Below are positions 1-8,615 of a stretch of DNA of 64,000 nucleotides, piece by piece. Position 1 is the stretch's first letter, and the number at the start of each line of letters is the position of its first letter. A program made the position numbers and the translations under genes. The stretch is from an uncultured Lachnospiraceae bacterium. GTDB lineage: Bacteria > Bacillota > Clostridia > Lachnospirales > Lachnospiraceae. The notes under the pieces are model-generated. The model saw nothing but the letters and a program-made list of their open reading frames with translations, had not been told where the DNA came from and did not search any database. Location of the stretch: NCBI GenBank assembly GCA_947648875.1, contig CANSPM010000004.1, positions 1-64,000 on the forward strand, read 5' to 3'.

Positions 1-59
1 GTACCGGGAACCGTAAGCGGCAGGATCACCAGCCGCATCAGGTCATCATCTGCCAAAGG

Positions 60-690
60 GATGCGGGAGTGGAGTTTGCCCTGAATTATTCGGCGTCCGC
101 TGGCTGCTGAGACGACTGGCGATCTGCCCCAATACATACTACAACTACCGGAAGCATCGGAGGGCGGATTATTATGCCCGAGAAGCGGAGGTTCAGGAGC
201 AGGTCCGCAGCATCTACCATAGCCATTACAAGGTGGACTGCTACCGCAGCATGATCGCTTATCTGAAGCGGGCAGGGCATCGCTACAGTGCTACGACCAT
301 CCATAAATATATGAACACACAGATGGGTCTGCGCTCCATCGTCTGCCTCAAAAAGCCGATTACAAAGCCAGGCAGGCCCCATAAAGTATTCGGAAATAAG
401 CTGAAGCAGGACTTCCATGGGGACAAACCGAACCCAAAATGGTGCACGCATCTCACAGATCTGTTTCTGAAAAATGGGGGTGTGCGTTACAACTGTACTA
501 TCATAGACCCCGCACAGCTATAACGGCTACCGCACGCCATGCCAGGCGCGGACAGCAGCATAAGAAGAGGCGGGAGCAGGCTTGCTGCCTGGATTGCTTG
601 ACTACCCAAAATAGGAAGAGAAAAAGGCAGTCAAGAAAATTGAAACGGACCACATCAGGTCTGGAAAGATATCTCTTTATATAATTTAAA
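60..690 (+). pseudogene. IS3-family (IS150-like) transposase orfB remnant
   Basis: The conceptual product over roughly 120-523 reads like the N-terminal half of an IS3-group orfB integrase: a CPNTYYNYRKHRRADY stretch, then HKYMNTQMGL and PNPKWCTHLTDLFLKNG, the region just before and at the first catalytic Asp of the DDE fold. The Asp of the usual WCTDFTY motif appears as His here. Upstream of about 120 the frame is broken, and after 523 the homology seems to continue in another frame before fading. No terminal inverted repeats were recognised and the DDE C-terminal half is absent. This is a decayed fragment and cannot encode an active transposase. The 5' limit is approximate. Confidence 0.75.
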
Positions 691-1157
691 CAGCCTGGAA
701 AAAGGTTACACATTTCACGCCCTGCTTTTATCCCTCTTAATTTGTTACAAATTGATCCATGAACCGAAATTTTGAGCGATATGTTTAATGTCAGCGAAAT
801 AATATGAGCTTAAAATACTCCATAAATCGGCAGATCGCTTCCCTAGCGTGGCAGACAAATTTCTGCTATAATTGCATTAGTATTTTTGTACAAATTTAAA
901 AAGAGAGAGCTTGACAAATATGATGATCTGTGCCATTCTCAAGCTAGCAAGGCGGTACTATGACTATGTGACCCCGCAATTTTGTCATACTCAATTTTAT
1001 ACCGTCAAAAGTGGCGCTCTTATGCCTACAGGAAACTGTATGGCGGAAAGCGATTTCTTGTTTTGAATATCGGTGGTGCAGATTGTTCTGCCCTTTAGGA
1101 CAAAATATCCCGGAATGGGAGGCAGTAAAGATGAAGATAAATTAGGAGTATGGAACC
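691..1157. other. Non-coding stretch, probable decayed mobile DNA
   Basis: No open frame with a credible start and ribosome binding site is visible. The base composition is AT-rich and there is scattered coding-like sequence near 920-1060 that I cannot assign. It lies between the transposase remnant and a truncated ABC-type start, so erosion of mobile DNA is the simplest reading. Confidence 0.4.
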
Positions 1158-1268
1158 ATGATAAAATTACAAAAAGTCTGCAACGACATGAAAAATGGAA
1201 GCGGCCCTGGCCCTCCCCGTTTATTTATCTGGCAGCAATACCTTAAAGAGCAGGTAAAAATCTATTGA
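1158..1268 (+). pseudogene. Possible N-terminal stub of an ABC transporter ATPase
   Basis: A 36-codon frame begins MIKLQKVCNDMKNG after a TAGGAG ribosome binding site at about 1143. This resembles the first residues of MacB/LolD-type ABC ATPases (MIxLxNVxKxYxxG), but the frame then runs into an unrelated tail and stops before any Walker A motif. It may be a deletion scar of an ABC ATPase gene. The resemblance is short, so the call is weak. Confidence 0.25.
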
Positions 1269-1377
1269 ATATACGAATACGAGAAGATTTTTTATGATAA
1301 ATGAGGCTGAAAACACAAGTTTTTCGCACTGTAATGAAACCCCAAAAAATATAAATATACAATAAGGAGTGTCTATT

Positions 1378-2028
1378 ATGCGTGTTAAAATTCCCACTTA
1401 CCTGGCTATATCCTTTGCCGTGGCCATCCTTTGCAGCTTGGCGGTCCTGTACGCCACTGTACCTCTCTACCAGTCCTACATTGAGAAAACCGTCTACCCG
1501 GCCTACCTGGAGACGGTGGAGACCGGCCCGGGCAGTGTGGGCTATGATGCAGCTGAAAACACGCCCCACGCCGCCTCCCTGGCGGACATTCAGCAGTATG
1601 ATACCTTCGCCCTGGAGGTGATCCACTACAAGTCTGCGGATGTAGTGGAGAACCAGCGGTACTACAATCTGACCCTGCCTAATGGAGAGGTGGTCATCGG
1701 TCATCTCTCCGGTGACGCGCACATTCAGGGCATCGGCACCACGGAGAGCGGCGACGCCCTGTACCTGTTGCCCGTGGGTCGCTGGAACACTTTGAACCTG
1801 CCCGCCGACTACTCCGGCGCTCTCTCTGGCGAGGGCTATGCGGACAGTGCCCACTTTGTGGAGTGTGTGGGGGATGAATATCTCACCATAGGCGAGTTTG
1901 CCCTTCAGCAGCCCGGCTACAAGATTGTCAGCACACTGTGGATTGTGGTGTTTATCCTCGTTAACATTGTCTGTGCCATCATCTTAAAGCGGCGGAAAAA
2001 GGCCCGTCAGGCGGCTCAGGGAAAATAG
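1378..2028 (+). CDS. Membrane-anchored protein with two transmembrane segments, unknown function
   Basis: I do not recognise this 216-residue protein. It has a hydrophobic segment at about residues 9-28, a polar region of roughly 150 residues, a second hydrophobic segment near 190-208 and a basic tail (KRRKKAR). This suggests a loop outside the cell bounded by two membrane helices. I chose the ATG at 1378 because AAGGAG lies 8 bases upstream; a GTG at 1369 overlaps that site. The gene is more GC-rich than the DNA around it and stands alone between decayed elements, so it may have arrived with, or be the leftover of, a transporter locus. Confidence 0.7.
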   Translation: MRVKIPTYLAISFAVAILCSLAVLYATVPLYQSYIEKTVYPAYLETVETGPGSVGYDAAENTPHAASLADIQQYDTFALEVIHYKSADVVENQRYYNLTLPNGEVVIGHLSGDAHIQGIGTTESGDALYLLPVGRWNTLNLPADYSGALSGEGYADSAHFVECVGDEYLTIGEFALQQPGYKIVSTLWIVVFILVNIVCAIILKRRKKARQAAQGK

Positions 2029-2124
2029 TATCAACATTAACGATCCGACGGAGAGCAAGCCTAATCCCGATGCGCCAATGACCTTTTTGACCCAGTCCTA
2101 TGTGATTTGAGTTAATGGTTCCAG

Positions 2125-2310
2125 TTGTGCACACGTGATACTTTTATACGTTTGTATGCAGACAAGGCAATAGGAATACTTACGGAAAAGCGTTTCTGGA
2201 AGCTGACGGACGCAATGAAAAAGGAACAGGAAATTAACCAGAACCGTATGCTGGAGATAGCGGCGCTTATCAGTAAGGAGGAACATGCAGAGGGGAACGT
2301 GTTCATGGGA
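2125..2310 (+). pseudogene. C-terminal remnant of a large serine recombinase
   Basis: The frame reads LYADKAIGILTEKRFWKLTDAM and continues with a helical Glu/Asn-rich stretch. This pattern (LYxDxxxGxLTExRFxKL) is typical of the coiled-coil region near the C-terminus of TndX/TnpX-type large serine recombinases. The catalytic resolvase domain is absent, the reading frame has no credible start, and the sequence loses resemblance after about 2300. Confidence 0.55.
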
Positions 2311-2429
2311 AACCGGGCGTTATGCTGTCATTACGGAGCTTGGCGATACGGTATTCAACCGGTTGATGTTGGCTAGTGCGGAGGGGCGAAAAATAAATAC
2401 AAACAAAAAAGGGACTTCCTCAATCCTTA

Positions 2430-2468
2430 AAAGGCTATGACAGTAACGGTTATAGCCTTTCTTTATGT
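2430..2468 (+). terminator. Rho-independent terminator-like hairpin
   Basis: The 9-base arms AAAGGCTAT (2430-2438) and ATAGCCTTT (2452-2460) pair perfectly and are followed by CTTTAT. An A-rich stretch on the 5' side suggests it could act in both directions. It follows the recombinase remnant. Confidence 0.5.
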
Positions 2469-2656
2469 AGTAATTACCGTATAAAATGAACCCCTTTTCC
2501 CACAATCGGAGAAATACCCAACAACAATATTCCGCAATCCAATTTTCAGACAATTAACGAAAGAAAAGCATTTATCAGCACCGAAAGCAATCAATCATAT
2601 CTGTCCATATCACAGGAGGCAGAAATCACAGCAAAGGAAAAGGGGATAAGGCAGTC

Positions 2657-2880
2657 ATGCGGAAACTTGATACGCTTGTTGCCGACTTTCCCGACACATA
2701 CAGGCTGACAGGACGAAATATCTAAAATCTATTCCTATCTGAAATCATACATCTGCTACCGCAAGCCAAGGGCGGTTAGCACAGAGCAGAAGGAACGGGC
2801 AAGACAGATGATAATTGCAAAAATAAGGTTAAAACACTTTAAGAAAAATTTGATAGAATTGTGTATGTGTTTGTGGTAAA
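2657..2880 (+). pseudogene. Decayed small protein of a conjugative or mobilisable element
   Basis: Two adjacent frames together resemble small proteins often carried by Clostridia integrative elements. One reads MRKLDTLVADFPDTYRLTGR and stops at 2725. The next frame continues with SYLKSYICYRKPRAVS and a basic EQKERARQ tail. A frameshift near 2720 separates the halves. No function is known to me. A plausible purine-rich RBS (CAGGAGG) lies near 2613, too far upstream for the visible ATG. DNA from about 2469 to 2656 shows no gene. Confidence 0.4.
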
Positions 2881-2934
2881 ATAATGGCGTTAAACAATTC
2901 AACAATCCGGAATCTTCAGATAGGAACAAACATA

Positions 2935-3609
2935 ATGAAGATTAATAAAAGACATAAAATTGCAGAAGGTAATACGGCTGAGATTTTTGAAATCAACGAG
3001 AAAAAAGTACTAAAATTATTTAGAGCGGGTTATTCGAAAAGTACTGTACAGCATGAATATGACAATTATTGTATGGTAAGCGGGGTAATGGAGAATATAC
3101 CCAAACTGTTTGAATTTGTAGAGGAAAATCAACGTTTCGGATTTATAATGGAAAAGGTTCAAGGAAAAAGTTTTGCATCACTGATGTTGGATGACTATAA
3201 TTTGGAACAGGCAATGGAGATATTTACAAGTCTCCACAAAAACTGGCTTACGAAAACTATGGATGGCGCAGTTTCGTATACAGAATGGATGTTGCATATG
3301 CTCAATGGAAAATCAAATGGCGTGGTAGATCAGATAAAAAATTTGCCTTCAGGAAGCAATTTATGCCATGGGGATTTCCATCCATATAATATCATTCTTA
3401 CTTCCGAAAGAGATTTTGTTATAATTGACTTCGCAAATGTTTGTAAAGCTCCAAAAGAATATGATGTAGCAAGAACATATTTCTTGTTAAAGCAGGCAGC
3501 AATAGAAAAAACAGTTGCTGAATTATACTTGAAGAAAATGCAGATGGATTATAGTGACATACGGGTATATATCGAGGTCTTAGAAATTCTGCGTCGATAT
3601 GAATTATAA
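2935..3609 (+). CDS. Aminoglycoside/choline-kinase-like phosphotransferase
   Basis: This 225-residue protein has the kinase-like fold of the APH/HSK2 family. The N-terminal lobe carries an invariant-type Lys in KKVLKLFRAG. The catalytic loop is CHGDFHPYNIIL at about residue 145, with the catalytic Asp in HGD, and the metal-binding Asp follows in VIIDFANV. It would transfer phosphate from ATP to a small hydroxyl substrate; the substrate cannot be read from sequence. It is shorter than typical aminoglycoside kinases (about 260), so I do not call it a resistance gene. The start at 2935 has an AGGAA-like site, whereas the upstream ATG at 2884 has none. The gene is clearly AT-richer than later genes, consistent with horizontal acquisition. 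Confidence 0.75.
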   Translation: MKINKRHKIAEGNTAEIFEINEKKVLKLFRAGYSKSTVQHEYDNYCMVSGVMENIPKLFEFVEENQRFGFIMEKVQGKSFASLMLDDYNLEQAMEIFTSLHKNWLTKTMDGAVSYTEWMLHMLNGKSNGVVDQIKNLPSGSNLCHGDFHPYNIILTSERDFVIIDFANVCKAPKEYDVARTYFLLKQAAIEKTVAELYLKKMQMDYSDIRVYIEVLEILRRYEL

Positions 3610-3688
3610 AAACAGCAGTGAGCCTATAAACTTTTGGAGTGGAGATACATCCCTGAAAGATATGGTTCAGGATGAAAAGGGTTACCAT

Positions 3689-3832
3689 ATGGAAATGGCC
3701 AGATTATTATTCATTCTGCTGAACGGGATTATGTTTGCAATTTTTGCTATAGCCGGAATTGTAATGTTCGTGTTTGGCTGTTCAGCCGGGATTTATCTGG
3801 CCTGTCGGGTTTATAAGGGAATTTTTGGATGA
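3689..3832 (+). CDS. Small membrane protein
   Basis: A 47-residue frame starting MEMARLLFILLNGIMF contains one long hydrophobic stretch with GxxxG-like spacing. An AAAAGGG site lies about 7 bases before the ATG at 3689. A longer version starting at 3599 would overlap the kinase-like gene by 11 bases and has no clear ribosome binding site. It could be translated with the upstream gene. Function unknown. Confidence 0.4.
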   Translation: MEMARLLFILLNGIMFAIFAIAGIVMFVFGCSAGIYLACRVYKGIFG

Positions 3833-3901
3833 TTTTACTAACTTCCCGTTCAGCGGTCTGCTGCGGAAGACGAAAAGAAGATGTAAAGGGAGAGGTTCAA
3901 T

Positions 3902-4687
3902 ATGGTGAAACTGGCAATCGTTGGGTGTACCGGGAAACTGGGCAGTGCCATTCTAAAAAATGCGTTACGCAGAGAGGATGTCGAAATCAGTTATGCCGTG
4001 GCCAGAAAGGGAAATCCATTTGTGGGGAAGAGGATAGCGGAGCTTGTGGGAGGTGAATTGGACTTGCCCATTATTGATGATATAGAAGCTGCGGAGGACT
4101 GTGATGTCTTTATTGACTGCACCAATGCCGAAACCTTTATGAATGACAGCTATTTCAAATATGAGAGGATGGGAAAAGCACTTATCATTGCCACCACGGC
4201 GTTTTCTGCCGAAGCGATAGAAAGGATCAACAGACTGGGGGTTGTCCTCCCGGTTTTCATGTCAGGAAATTTCAGCGTTGCGCTACATGATTTTATTGAA
4301 ATTCTGAAGGTTTATGCGAAGAGAACAGGCTTGGATACGGATATCCAGATCATAGAATATCACCACAACCAGAAGAAGGATGCTCCCAGCGGGACTGCAC
4401 TTATGATAAAAGCTGCTCTAATGGATGTAAACAAAAAGATCGACAAAGAAAAGGTGAAAATCTGCAGTGTACGGGGCGGAAATATATTCGGGGAGCATGA
4501 GGTTGTTTTTGCAAACAGCAAAGATGAAGTAGTGACATTCAGGCATCAGGTATCATCGAGAGAAACTTTTGCAGAGGGTGCAATTGAGGCAGCGATATGG
4601 ACGGTAAAGCAGGCAAATGGATTATACAATATGGATGATTTCTGCGAAAGCAGCCATTTTGATCGTACCGCTGGCGGCATTGGCTGA
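3902..4687 (+). CDS. dapB: 4-hydroxy-tetrahydrodipicolinate reductase
   Basis: DapB reduces 4-hydroxy-tetrahydrodipicolinate with NAD(P)H in the diaminopimelate/lysine pathway in the cytosol. The 261-residue length is normal for the family. The N-terminal Rossmann motif GCTGKLG follows the first strand. The family signature EYHHNQKKDAPSGTA contains the catalytic His-His pair and the substrate-binding Lys, and the later SVRGGNIFGEHEV stretch is conserved in the dimerisation domain. A GGGAGAGG site lies just before the ATG. It is not next to dapA or other lysine genes, but between mobile-element remnants, so it may be a relocated or second copy. Confidence 0.92.
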   Translation: MVKLAIVGCTGKLGSAILKNALRREDVEISYAVARKGNPFVGKRIAELVGGELDLPIIDDIEAAEDCDVFIDCTNAETFMNDSYFKYERMGKALIIATTAFSAEAIERINRLGVVLPVFMSGNFSVALHDFIEILKVYAKRTGLDTDIQIIEYHHNQKKDAPSGTALMIKAALMDVNKKIDKEKVKICSVRGGNIFGEHEVVFANSKDEVVTFRHQVSSRETFAEGAIEAAIWTVKQANGLYNMDDFCESSHFDRTAGGIG

Positions 4688-4881
4688 GGGAGTGCCGGTG
4701 GACTTTACTTTTACATTTCCTCTGTAGTTGCCCAGACTATTAGATTTGTATTGTGATGCATATATTGACGATGCGGAAGTAGATGAGAGTTATAGGAGAC
4801 AAGGGATCATCATAAATCCGATTTCATTTATTTTGGTAAAAAGGAGGCAGGTCTGAGGAACGATCTTTAGGCTGCATTGAA

Positions 4882-6189
4882 ATGAGCTTTCAGGACGAAA
4901 TGAAAAAGGTTTTTCTACAGGTAGCCGCAGGGGAAATGGAACCGGCAGAATGGGAGCAGTGGTGGAACAGAAATAAAGATAAGCTGGGGGCAGCCCTCAC
5001 CCGGGGAGACAAAATGCGAATCATGCCGGCAATGTGGAGTGCGGGCTATTACTGGATGACAAAGACCCAGAGCGGTGTTGCATATTATTTTCACACACAG
5101 GGGCGCCCGGTGAAGGTCTCCGATTACTATGAGAAAAAAGCACAGGAAGAAGAGACCCGCAATAGGCGCCGGGCCTTGGAGGACTTTGACAGATTCACGG
5201 CTCCGGTCAGACAGAGATGGGAACAGTATTTGACAGGGCATCCTTTAGAGACGGTGGACTTTGACTGGAAACGCCTGTTGGGGATGCCGCCTGCGCAGAA
5301 GCCGCCGCAGATATTTCCATATAAACATACAAGGAACAGTGAACAGGTGAAAGAGGCCATGGGAGAGCTGAAGCTGCGTTTAAAGGAAAATATGCAGGCA
5401 AAAATTGCGCCGCTTGCTAAGGCTTACGGAATGAAAAAAGCAGGGTCTCAGACCTTTGTGAGGGAAAGAAACGGTCTGGCGTCATGTATTAAGTTTATCG
5501 GCTACTTCCGGGGCGGCGGTTATGAGGCGATGCATTGTTACCTTTGTCCAGTCTATGCCTTGGACACGGGGATTCTGGGGCTGCCCGGCCAGATTTCCAA
5601 CGGGGAATGCTTCCGGAAGATGGACAAGGGCTGGGACGTGATCCAGTATGGGCTGGAGGCTGTAGATGCTGCCAAAGTAGAAGGAATCAACTGCAAGTTT
5701 GATGACATCCTGACATTTCTTGCGGAAGGGGTGCTTCCTGAATGGCAGAAGATAGACAGTCTGGAGACTTATTTTGCAAAAGAGCGTCAGGATTACCTGA
5801 AGGCTACGGAAAAGGGCCCTACAGATCCTTGTACCAACAGACCCATGTGGGACCTGCGTCAGGAAGGGAAGCACCCATGGCGGGCGGACGATTATCTGTT
5901 CGGTGTATGGGCGCTGCTGTCAGGAAAAGAGGATGAGGGCTATGGATGTCTGGAAAAATGTGTGAAGCATGGGGCTGACTATATGAAGGAATGCCTGAAG
6001 GAACGGCCCAAGGCATATAATGATAAAAGGAATGCTATGGCGGTGCTATATTATAATGCAGGGCTTTTCCTTGGCACGAAACAGATAGCGGAGCCGGGGC
6101 AGCGCCGGGAGGCCGTCAGGGAGACCTACAAGGAGGTATGCCGTTTTATGGAGTATTATCATGGGCTTGCCAAACGGATAGAGAGATGA
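4882..6189 (+). CDS. Hypothetical protein with a possible DUF4304-like middle region
   Basis: I do not recognise this 435-residue soluble protein with certainty. Residues about 165-240 (PLAKAYGMKKAGSQTF followed by beta-rich sequence) resemble DUF4304-type domains, often found in immunity-like proteins. The N-terminal 80 residues form a Trp-rich helical region and the C-terminal third is helical, with repeated Tyr/Cys/Trp. There is no signal peptide or membrane segment. No toxin gene lies upstream, so an immunity role would be speculation. The ATG at 4882 has only a weak purine-rich upstream site. DNA between dapB and this gene (4688-4881) shows no gene. Confidence 0.75.
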   Translation: MSFQDEMKKVFLQVAAGEMEPAEWEQWWNRNKDKLGAALTRGDKMRIMPAMWSAGYYWMTKTQSGVAYYFHTQGRPVKVSDYYEKKAQEEETRNRRRALEDFDRFTAPVRQRWEQYLTGHPLETVDFDWKRLLGMPPAQKPPQIFPYKHTRNSEQVKEAMGELKLRLKENMQAKIAPLAKAYGMKKAGSQTFVRERNGLASCIKFIGYFRGGGYEAMHCYLCPVYALDTGILGLPGQISNGECFRKMDKGWDVIQYGLEAVDAAKVEGINCKFDDILTFLAEGVLPEWQKIDSLETYFAKERQDYLKATEKGPTDPCTNRPMWDLRQEGKHPWRADDYLFGVWALLSGKEDEGYGCLEKCVKHGADYMKECLKERPKAYNDKRNAMAVLYYNAGLFLGTKQIAEPGQRREAVRETYKEVCRFMEYYHGLAKRIER

Positions 6190-6211
6190 GGTAAGCGAAT
6201 CCATGCTTACC
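6190..6211 (+). terminator. Hairpin after the hypothetical gene
   Basis: The arms GGTAAGC and GCTTACC pair perfectly, starting right at the stop codon of the preceding gene. No T-run follows, so termination is uncertain. The next 190 bases are AT-rich with no gene. Confidence 0.3.
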
Positions 6212-6406
6212 ATAGTACAGCTACAACATGATACATTATGGTTAAAAAATAATAATAATACATATATTAGAATTATATGTAAGATTCAGAAAACTATCGG
6301 AATAGGGGAAAAATTTAGGTGATGTCCGAATCCCAAAGACAATCGCCATTATGGCACATGACCGCCGTAAAAAACAGTCTGAAGACGTTTAATATATAAC
6401 TCTTTT

Positions 6407-6574
6407 CTATTCTTTTAGAGGAACAATATCAGCATTGGGGATAAAGTCCGCAGGTTTCCGCATATGTTCAGGTTCTGCACGGCACTTTTCACAATGCTCA
6501 AGATGTTCACTAATAAACTCTCGTGGATTCGTACCCACCATGTCTTCTGCATAAAGCGGAAGGGATGTTTCTAA
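6407..6574 (-). pseudogene. Anti-sigma factor zinc-finger (zf-HC2) remnant
   Basis: Read on the minus strand, this open frame gives ETSLPLYAEDMVGTNPREF, then HLEHCEKC. This is the zf-HC2 signature of ECF anti-sigma factors: DLLPLYxxD followed by a Hx3Cx2C zinc site. There is no start codon and a stop lies immediately 5' of the homology; the transmembrane and extracytoplasmic parts are missing. It lies just downstream of a sigma-factor remnant, the usual gene order. Confidence 0.65.
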
Positions 6575-6592
6575 TTAAATTGCATTTATTGC

Positions 6593-6850
6593 TTATCTTT
6601 GTACTCCATTCGTGTTAATATTGTATTTTTGCTCGGTAATAAGTGACGCAAGCCCAATTATATCTGCAATTTGTTTAAATCTCAATTCTCCAAAGACCCG
6701 CAGCATAAAAACTTCTTTATATGGTACAGCTAAATTATGCAACAGGAGATGTCTTTGCATAACTTCGTATTGCTTTGACCCTTGTTCCTCAATGGGGTCT
6801 TGATTGTCTGGAAAATCAATATCATCAATATTTTTAATACGCTGTTTTTT
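6593..6850 (-). pseudogene. ECF sigma factor region 4 remnant
   Basis: The minus-strand frame reads VPYKEVFMLRVFGELRFKQI, matching the start of the region 4 helix-turn-helix of ECF sigma factors (LxxPYKEVFxLRxFGELSFxxI). Regions 1-2 are missing, the 5' side begins after a stop, and the HTH recognition helix is replaced by an unrelated tail, suggesting a frameshift. Together with the adjacent anti-sigma fragment it marks a lost sigma/anti-sigma operon. Confidence 0.65.
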
Positions 6851-6851
6851 T

Positions 6852-7113
6852 CAAGCGGGGCAGCGTCCGGTTTGACCCGGATGCCGGGTATGAAAAGTGG
6901 CTGCGGGAGCATGGGCGTCAGATACGGAATCCATACTGCCATCTGGACGGAGGGATTGAGTGAGGAGAAGATCAGGAGGGGGCAGGAAATCGGAAAAAGC
7001 GTAAGGAAAATGGCTTTCTTACAGCAGTATGAATATACGGGGGCGGCGGTGGACAGAGAAACCCACCGGGACATCAAAATCTACGAAAACATTGTCGGGT
7101 ATGTGGAACTTTA
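6852..7113 (+). other. Unassigned coding-like remnant
   Basis: The plus strand holds coding-like fragments in more than one frame. One reads FDPDAGYEKWLREHGRQIRN; another, near 6985-7113, is Lys/Glu-rich and ends at 7114. They look like pieces of a mobile-element protein interrupted by frameshifts. I cannot name the family. Confidence 0.3.
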
Positions 7114-7125
7114 AAATCTATCCTT

Positions 7126-7540
7126 CTTTATGCGAGGTTATCGAATGAAATGTACGCAAAGGACACGTCAAGGAAAATCAAGAGCGCACTCCATGCAAGG
7201 AAAATGCAGGGCAAATATAATCTCCAACTGTCAGCGGACAAAGAACAGCGGAAAAAGGAACTAAGACAATGTAAGCAGCGAGTGTCGGAAATTGAAAACC
7301 TGTATGCCAAACTGTACAAGGACTTGACAGGGGAATTGATAACAGAAAAGCGCTTTCAGATGTTGTTGCCAAGGTATGACAGCAAGCAGGAAGAACTGAC
7401 AAAGTTCATAGGGGCACTGGAACCCCTTGAATAATGGATATTTTCTAAGTCACCTATTCCAACTATCCAACAGATATAGCACATACTGATTGAAAAGCCT
7501 AAGAAAGTTGACGGAGTAAGGAAACAGGAAGTCCAGGGGC
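7126..7540 (+). pseudogene. Internally deleted large serine recombinase
   Basis: The frame around 7150 reads NEMYAKDTSRKIKSALHARK, the sequence just after the resolvase catalytic domain in TndX/TnpX-type recombinases. It then jumps to the C-terminal coiled-coil region (RKKELRQCKQRVSEIENLY, then LTGELITEKRFQMLLPRYD). The intervening recombinase and zinc-ribbon domains and the catalytic Ser domain are missing. A short tail resembling KKVDGVRKQEV follows the stop at 7434. A large internal deletion has left a non-functional remnant. Confidence 0.75.
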
Positions 7541-7557
7541 GGACAAAGGAAAGAAAA

Positions 7558-7589
7558 AAACCGGGAGATTAGGTAAAGTCTCTCGGTTT
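7558..7589 (+). terminator. Terminator-like hairpin at the end of the mobile remnant
   Basis: Near-perfect 11-base arms AAACCGGGAGA (7558-7568) and TCTCTCGGTTT (7579-7589) flank a 10-base loop, followed by ATTACCTATTT. The 5' A-run suggests bidirectional use. It closes the recombinase remnant and isolates the ABC operon. Confidence 0.55.
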
Positions 7590-7781
7590 ATTACCTATTT
7601 GCATTTTTGGGCGTTACTAATTATACATCTTACCACAAAATTAATTACAAGTCTACTCTTTTTTATCTTTTCTGCTAAAATTTTTTTATCAGCTGATAAA
7701 TACCAATAACATATCCCTGTAGAAAGAGTTAAGGATAACCGGTTGATCCGGACTTTTTCTACAGGAAAGGAGGGATTTATT

Positions 7782-8606
7782 TTGATAGAATTTAATGATA
7801 TTTGCAAAATTTATCGGGTAGCCAGACGCGAGTCCGGGCTCGGCAATGCGGTAATGTCGCTTTTTAAGAGAGAGTACAACACAATAAGTGCCATAAACCA
7901 TATCAGTTTTTCCATAGACAATGGTGAAATGGTAGGTTATATCGGTCCGAACGGAGCAGGCAAAAGCTCCACAATCAAGATTTTAAGCGGAATATTGACA
8001 CCGGATAGCGGTACATGCCTGGTGAATGGTCAGGTGCCATGGAAAGACAGGAAGGAGTATGTCCGACAGATAGGTGTTGTTTTTGGGCAGCGCTCGCAAT
8101 TATGGTGGGATATTCCGGTCATAGATTCATTTGAACTTTTGCAGGCGATTTATTCCATACCTACGCCGAAGTACCGTAACAAACTGGACGAACTGACGCA
8201 GCTTTTACATTTGGAGGAGATATTGAAAACGCCCACAAGGCAGTTGTCATTGGGACAACGTATGCGCTGCGAAATTGCTGCTTCTTTGCTGCATGAACCT
8301 AAGCTGCTATTTCTGGATGAGCCGACTATCGGACTAGACGCAGTGTCTAAGATTGCCGTCCGCGACTTCATCAAAAAGATGAATGAAGAACATAAAACCA
8401 CAGTGATCTTAACAACACATGACATGCAGGATATTGAGGCAATTACCAGGCGTGTGATTCTGATAGGCAAAGGGCAGAAACTGCTGGACGGCACTCTGGA
8501 AGATCTGCGCTTTGAAGCAGCATCTGTGGGAATAGAAAACGGAGGTTCGGAAACGGACATTGATCACATTATCGCAAGCCTATATGCAAAACTAAACATT
8601 ATGTAG
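7782..8606 (+). CDS. ABC exporter ATP-binding subunit (ABC-2 type)
   Basis: This 274-residue ATPase powers the two membrane proteins encoded downstream. It has Walker A GPNGAGKSS, Q-loop GQRSQLWWD, the variant signature LSLGQRMRCEIAASL, Walker B LLFLDEPTIGLD and the H-loop TTHDM. The LSLGQRMR signature and the WWD after the Q-loop are typical of the uncharacterised COG4586-type exporters that pair with COG4587/COG3694 permeases. I chose the TTG at 7782, 8 bases after AAAGGAGG; a TTG at 7743 has no such site. The stop is 9 bases before the next gene. The substrate is unknown. Confidence 0.88.
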   Translation: MIEFNDICKIYRVARRESGLGNAVMSLFKREYNTISAINHISFSIDNGEMVGYIGPNGAGKSSTIKILSGILTPDSGTCLVNGQVPWKDRKEYVRQIGVVFGQRSQLWWDIPVIDSFELLQAIYSIPTPKYRNKLDELTQLLHLEEILKTPTRQLSLGQRMRCEIAASLLHEPKLLFLDEPTIGLDAVSKIAVRDFIKKMNEEHKTTVILTTHDMQDIEAITRRVILIGKGQKLLDGTLEDLRFEAASVGIENGGSETDIDHIIASLYAKLNIM

Positions 8607-8615
8607 GAGGCGGCT

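Noticed and set aside
2935..3609. Aminoglycoside resistance gene
   Set aside because: The kinase-like motifs are real, but the protein is short and has no subgroup-specific match to known resistance enzymes, so only the fold is claimed.
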